NCBI RefSeq assembly: GCF_027486195.1
Contig: NZ_JAIXPP010000073.1
Location: 62,001-126,000, forward strand
DNA length: 64,000 nt
Direction of reading: 5' to 3'
Source: Novosphingobium sp.
Lineage (GTDB): Bacteria > Pseudomonadota > Alphaproteobacteria > Sphingomonadales > Sphingomonadaceae
Below the pieces are notes generated by a model. It was not told the DNA's origin and did not search any database. It saw only the letters and a list, made by a program, of their open reading frames with translations. Positions 62,001 to 64,000 of the stretch are shown here, piece after piece. A program made the translations under genes and the position numbers. Each line of letters starts with the position of its first letter. Within the stretch, counting starts at the first letter, position 1.

Positions 62001-62476
62001 TTGCCGGGCAGCGGCGGGGCAATGGCGATGCGGGGATCGGCGGCGGGGCTGGCGGCGGTTTGCTGGCCAGCGGGTTTGCCGTCGATGAAGAGGCGTGCCG
62101 TCTTGCCGTCATAAGTGGCAGTGAGCTGGCTCCAGCGTCCAGCGGGGAGGGGGGCGGCGGCGGCCAGCAGGGTTTGGTCCAGCCGCAGGGCCGGGCGGCC
62201 ATCGACGAGGACGAGGGCGCGGCGGCCCTGCTCGATCAGGGTGACTTCGCCGGGCTGGATGCGGCTGGGCTGAACCCATGCGGACAGCGTGAAGGCGGCG
62301 CCCGCTGCGAGGATCGGGCTGGCAGCGGGGAGTTCGCGCTCGATCCCGATGCCGCCTTCGAGGATGCGGACATTGTAGGGGCCGCCGTTGTCAGGCACTT
62401 CGGCGCAGAGCGGCGTTGCGTTGAGGACGCTCGCTGCAAGGAGGAGCGGCGCCAGATGGCGCTGGGATCTCGGCAT
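59075..62476 (-). CDS. Exported glycoside hydrolase family 2, exo-beta-glucosaminidase/mannosidase-like
   Basis: An 1133-residue secreted GH2 enzyme. Signal peptide of ~25 residues, then a laminin-G-like beta-sandwich (about 35-195) not found in standard GH2, followed by the sugar-binding, immunoglobulin-like and TIM-barrel domains. The acid/base Glu is in VVWFGRNEGVPYP near residue 744. A Glu in GFSVETGTPS near 803 is the likely nucleophile, a spacing like that of exo-beta-D-glucosaminidase CsxA. It should remove terminal glucosamine or mannose from polysaccharide. It follows the GH3 gene on the same strand with a 100-bp gap. Which sugar is cleaved is not settled. Confidence 0.82.
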   Translation of the reverse strand: MPRSQRHLAPLLLAASVLNATPLCAEVPDNGGPYNVRILEGGIGIERELPAASPILAAGAAFTLSAWVQPSRIQPGEVTLIEQGRRALVLVDGRPALRLDQTLLAAAAPLPAGRWSQLTATYDGKTARLFIDGKPAGQQTAASPAADPRIAIAPPLPGKPHFAGALAAAQIDDALGDPAALFAARPDFATIQFRDVGVGWPFQRKANIGLTEQQDPWLLPHAKTPPGAPRAVPITPLPALAPTAPSQWQVNGWKLIPAPDLGPADGAALSRQGVDTANWLAARVPGTVLATMVDRGIYPDPYYGLNNLAIPESLARQDYWYRTSFTVPAEAAGKALALRFDGINYAAEVWINGARQGSTKGAFSRGRFTFTPAVGENVVAVRVSPPPHPGIPHEQSVKGGVGENGGQLAIDGPTFVATEGWDWIPGIRDRNTGLWQGVTLEATGPVRLGDPHVITDLPLPRTDSADITITVPLTNTASQSVPLTVTAKIGEITLTRALTAAPGETTVTFSPRTDPALHIANPRLWWPNGYGDPALYSLSISAAANSAPSDTRTLRFGIREISYELSLFGSDGRLNRVEVDPTDAKPGELPLIDVRHAAIKQTPLGWAQSLTPAGEKSPAVRPVPPSIALPHLTLRVNGVRIAVRGGSWGMDDAMKRFGRAELEPYFRLEREAHMNVIRNWMGNNTEPAFYDLADENGMMILNDFWQSTQDFQIEPEDPQLFLANAADTIARYRNHPSIVVWFGRNEGVPYPALNEGLDALVTKLDGTRWYTGSSNVVNLQGSGPYNYRPPQGYFTDLASGFSVETGTPSLATREAIEASVPAADRWPLGDTMAYHDWHFSGNGDTRTFMDTLAQMFGPATSLADFERKAQMMNLETHKAMMEGFVGHLWTKNSGRLFWMTHPSWPSNAWQLYSSDMDTHAAYYGARAGAEPVHVQINLPDNQLMVINTTRGDLPDLTAKVRVTDLAGRTLLQKEQTLAAPANAATPAGTVDLAPLMDKGGMVLVALELIDAKGAVLSRNLYWRGRDPSAYRELGSMPAAAISMKAQSGQQQGADRPLMLTLANTGKTPALAIKLTVLDKSGARVLPAYFEDNYVSLMPGEARMITVRVPASAKPASIAIRGWNTPDRKVKIAP

Positions 62477-62559
62477 GGTATGTCTCTCTCCCCGTACCCG
62501 AGCGTTCTTGCCCGGACATCTGACAACGCAATCAATTTAGCACGTCATCCATAAATTAA

Positions 62560-62578
62560 AATGCATAATAGATGCATT
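62560..62578. other. AT-rich hairpin between GH3 and GH2
   Basis: AATGCAT (62560-62566) and ATGCATT (62572-62578) flank five bases. It lies at the GH3 stop codon, in the AT-rich 100-bp gap before GH2. It could be a weak GH3 terminator or a regulator site for GH2. Confidence 0.35.
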
Positions 62579-64000
62579 ATTTAGGCACCGACTTGCACCC
62601 GGCGAGGATATCGCCCTTCGTGCCCAGCGTCACGCTGGCAAGACCGAACGAGAGCGAGCCGCGCGTGGTGAGTACGAGGGGGCTTGAGACGGTCTGGCTC
62701 GCCGATCCCGCCGGAAGCAGGCACTTCAGCGGGACGGCGAAGGTCTGCCATGTGCCGAGGGGCATGGCGGCGAGTTCGGGCAGCGCCACCGGCGCACCGC
62801 AGGGGCCGCTGGCGCAATGCGCGGACAGGGTGACCGGCGCGCCGGGCCGGGCATCGAGCCGCAGGTTGATCAGCAGCAGGACATCTCCGTTGGTTTCTCG
62901 CGCAAGATCCTGCGGCGTGGCGGCTTCGAGCGCGATGGTGGCGGGCTGCGACCCGGCGGCGAGCGTGATGCGGCGTGCGCCTTCCTGCACATCCTTGTCG
63001 ATTGCGGTGATGGTCAGGCGGCCTCCCGGCGTGGCGGCGGGGACCGGGCCGACGGTGTGCGGCGCGGCGGCGGGATCGGTCAGCACTAGCGACCAGCCGG
63101 GCGCGGCCTGACCGCGCTGGAGAAAGACGCCGGGCAGAGCTTCCGGCGCGACGCCGGGATCTTCGGGCAAGGCCGTCCATGGTGCGGGTCCGCCGGCCAT
63201 CGACAGGCCGTAGCCATAGGCGAAGAGCGGATCATCGCCGGTGCGCGCGGTGCGCGGCCATGCGGTGGGGAGGCGGCCGGTGAAGTCCGCGCCATCCTTT
63301 GCATAGAGCACATCGGCGACGCCGCCGCCTTCCGATCCCGGCAACCAGGCGACGACGAAGGCATCGGCGGCGTTAAGTTCCGGGTTCACGAACAAGGGCC
63401 TGCCGGTGAGCATGACCGCGACGACGGGGATGCCTTGCGCTTTCAGAGCCTTCATCGTGGCGAGTGGGCCGGTGAGATCGCTGCGCAGCTGGAGCGAGCG
63501 GATATCGCCCTGAAACTCGGCATAGGGCGTTTCGCCGAAGACCACGATGGCGGCATCGGGCTTTTGGGTGAAGCGGCCATCGGGCGCGAGCTGCGCGCTG
63601 CCGCCGGAAGCTTCGGCCGCCGCCTTGAGGCCCTCCCACAGCGTCGTCGCGCCGGGGAACTGGTCGCGCGTCAGGCCGGTGCCCTGCCAGGTGATCGTCC
63701 AGCCGCCGGACTGGCGCGCAACATCATCTGCACCATCGCCCGCGACAAGCAGACGCGCGCCATGCTTCAGCGGAAGGACGCCGGTGTTCTTGAGCAGGAC
63801 CAGCGACTTGCGCACGGCTTCGCGGGCGATGGCGCGGTGCTCGGCGCTGCCGAGGAGGTTCCACTGGCCCGCCAAAGGCCGAGTGGAAGGCGCCCCCATC
63901 TCAAACAGGCCGAGGCGCAGTTTGACGCGCAGGATGCGGCTGACGGCGTCGTCCAGCCGGGCCATCGGCACAGTGCCGTCCTGGACCTGTTTCAGCAGGC
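62577..64000 (-). CDS. Glycoside hydrolase family 3, C-terminal part (cut by window edge)
   Basis: The frame is open to the right edge, so about 474 C-terminal residues are seen. The visible part starts at the end of the catalytic barrel (VQDGTVPMARLDDAVSRILRVKLRLGLFE), followed by the GH3 C-terminal alpha/beta domain (VRKSLVLLKNTGVLPL, AWLPGSEGGGVADVL). It ends with an extra beta-rich domain as in ExoP-type exo-1,3/1,4-beta-glucanases. The nucleophile Asp lies in the missing part. The probable function is release of glucose or xylose from beta-glucans outside the cytoplasm. It precedes the GH2 gene on the same strand, making a small polysaccharide-use unit. Confidence 0.83.
   Translation of the reverse strand, partial: LLKQVQDGTVPMARLDDAVSRILRVKLRLGLFEMGAPSTRPLAGQWNLLGSAEHRAIAREAVRKSLVLLKNTGVLPLKHGARLLVAGDGADDVARQSGGWTITWQGTGLTRDQFPGATTLWEGLKAAAEASGGSAQLAPDGRFTQKPDAAIVVFGETPYAEFQGDIRSLQLRSDLTGPLATMKALKAQGIPVVAVMLTGRPLFVNPELNAADAFVVAWLPGSEGGGVADVLYAKDGADFTGRLPTAWPRTARTGDDPLFAYGYGLSMAGGPAPWTALPEDPGVAPEALPGVFLQRGQAAPGWSLVLTDPAAAPHTVGPVPAATPGGRLTITAIDKDVQEGARRITLAAGSQPATIALEAATPQDLARETNGDVLLLINLRLDARPGAPVTLSAHCASGPCGAPVALPELAAMPLGTWQTFAVPLKCLLPAGSASQTVSSPLVLTTRGSLSFGLASVTLGTKGDILAGCKSVPK

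Noticed and set aside
1-64000. rRNA, tRNA, CRISPR arrays, prophage or insertion sequence transposases
   Set aside because: Read through on both strands without finding cloverleaf-like tRNA sequences, regularly spaced repeats, phage structural genes or transposase motifs. A covariance-model scan could not be run, so small RNAs may be missed.

Overview
The window reads as chromosomal DNA of a high-GC, Gram-negative alphaproteobacterium, most likely a sphingomonad (Novosphingobium, Erythrobacter or a relative). This is inferred from a TonB-dependent receptor inside a catabolic operon, RND and TolC-type export systems, tight ATGA and TGATG gene overlaps, dispersed short inverted repeats, and bifunctional malonyl-CoA reductase plus trifunctional propionyl-CoA synthase, a pair known from Erythrobacter-type bacteria and Chloroflexus. 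No rRNA, tRNA, CRISPR array, prophage or intact insertion sequence is visible. The genes at both window edges are cut.

Layout. (1) 1-6.2 kb: an aromatic catabolic block with a benzoylformate-decarboxylase-like enzyme (cut), a VOC protein, a PLP enzyme, a flavin aromatic hydroxylase, a fumarylacetoacetase-family hydrolase and a two-domain VOC extradiol dioxygenase. A divergent TetR repressor (6.3 kb) faces two inverted copies of a 16-bp operator. (2) 7-17.6 kb, minus strand: pcs - mcr - accA - cupin. The enzymes give acetyl-CoA -> malonyl-CoA -> 3-hydroxypropionate -> propionyl-CoA, the first half of the 3-hydroxypropionate cycle. The 450-bp region upstream of pcs holds several inverted repeats. 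(3) 18-25.8 kb, minus strand: a tryptophan-tryptophylquinone aromatic amine dehydrogenase operon (heavy chain, mauE, mauD, light chain), two monoheme cytochromes c, a TonB-dependent receptor broken by one in-frame TAG, and an acyl-CoA synthetase. (4) 25.9-31.7 kb: a TetR regulator and the operon P450 - glutamine-synthetase-like ligase - HpaE-like aldehyde dehydrogenase, diverging from a homoprotocatechuate-2,3-dioxygenase-like enzyme. (5) 31.7-32.4 kb: non-coding, with repeats. (6) 32.4-42.6 kb: glutamine amidotransferase + AraC regulator, MFS transporter + gabD + gabT, a second AraC regulator + fumarylacetoacetase-family protein, an acetoacetate-decarboxylase-family protein and an amidohydrolase. 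(7) 42.9-56 kb: envelope functions, namely a fatty acid desaturase, a TolC/HlyD/ABC set whose ABC ATPase domain has lost every catalytic motif, a cysteine-free OxyR-like LysR regulator and a complete RND efflux operon. (8) 56.2-58.9 kb: an IorAB-type molybdenum hydroxylase. (9) 59-64 kb: GH2 and GH3 glycosidases.

How it may fit together (inference). Regions 3-6 look like an amine and aromatic degradation island. A periplasmic quinoprotein and a cytoplasmic gamma-glutamylation route are two ways to remove nitrogen from amines, and the HpaD/HpaE/HpaG-like enzymes handle ring cleavage. Acetyl-CoA from these routes could enter the 3-hydroxypropionate branch and leave as propionyl-CoA, then succinyl-CoA, refilling the TCA cycle with CO2 incorporation. 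The carboxylase and mutase steps after propionyl-CoA are not in the window.
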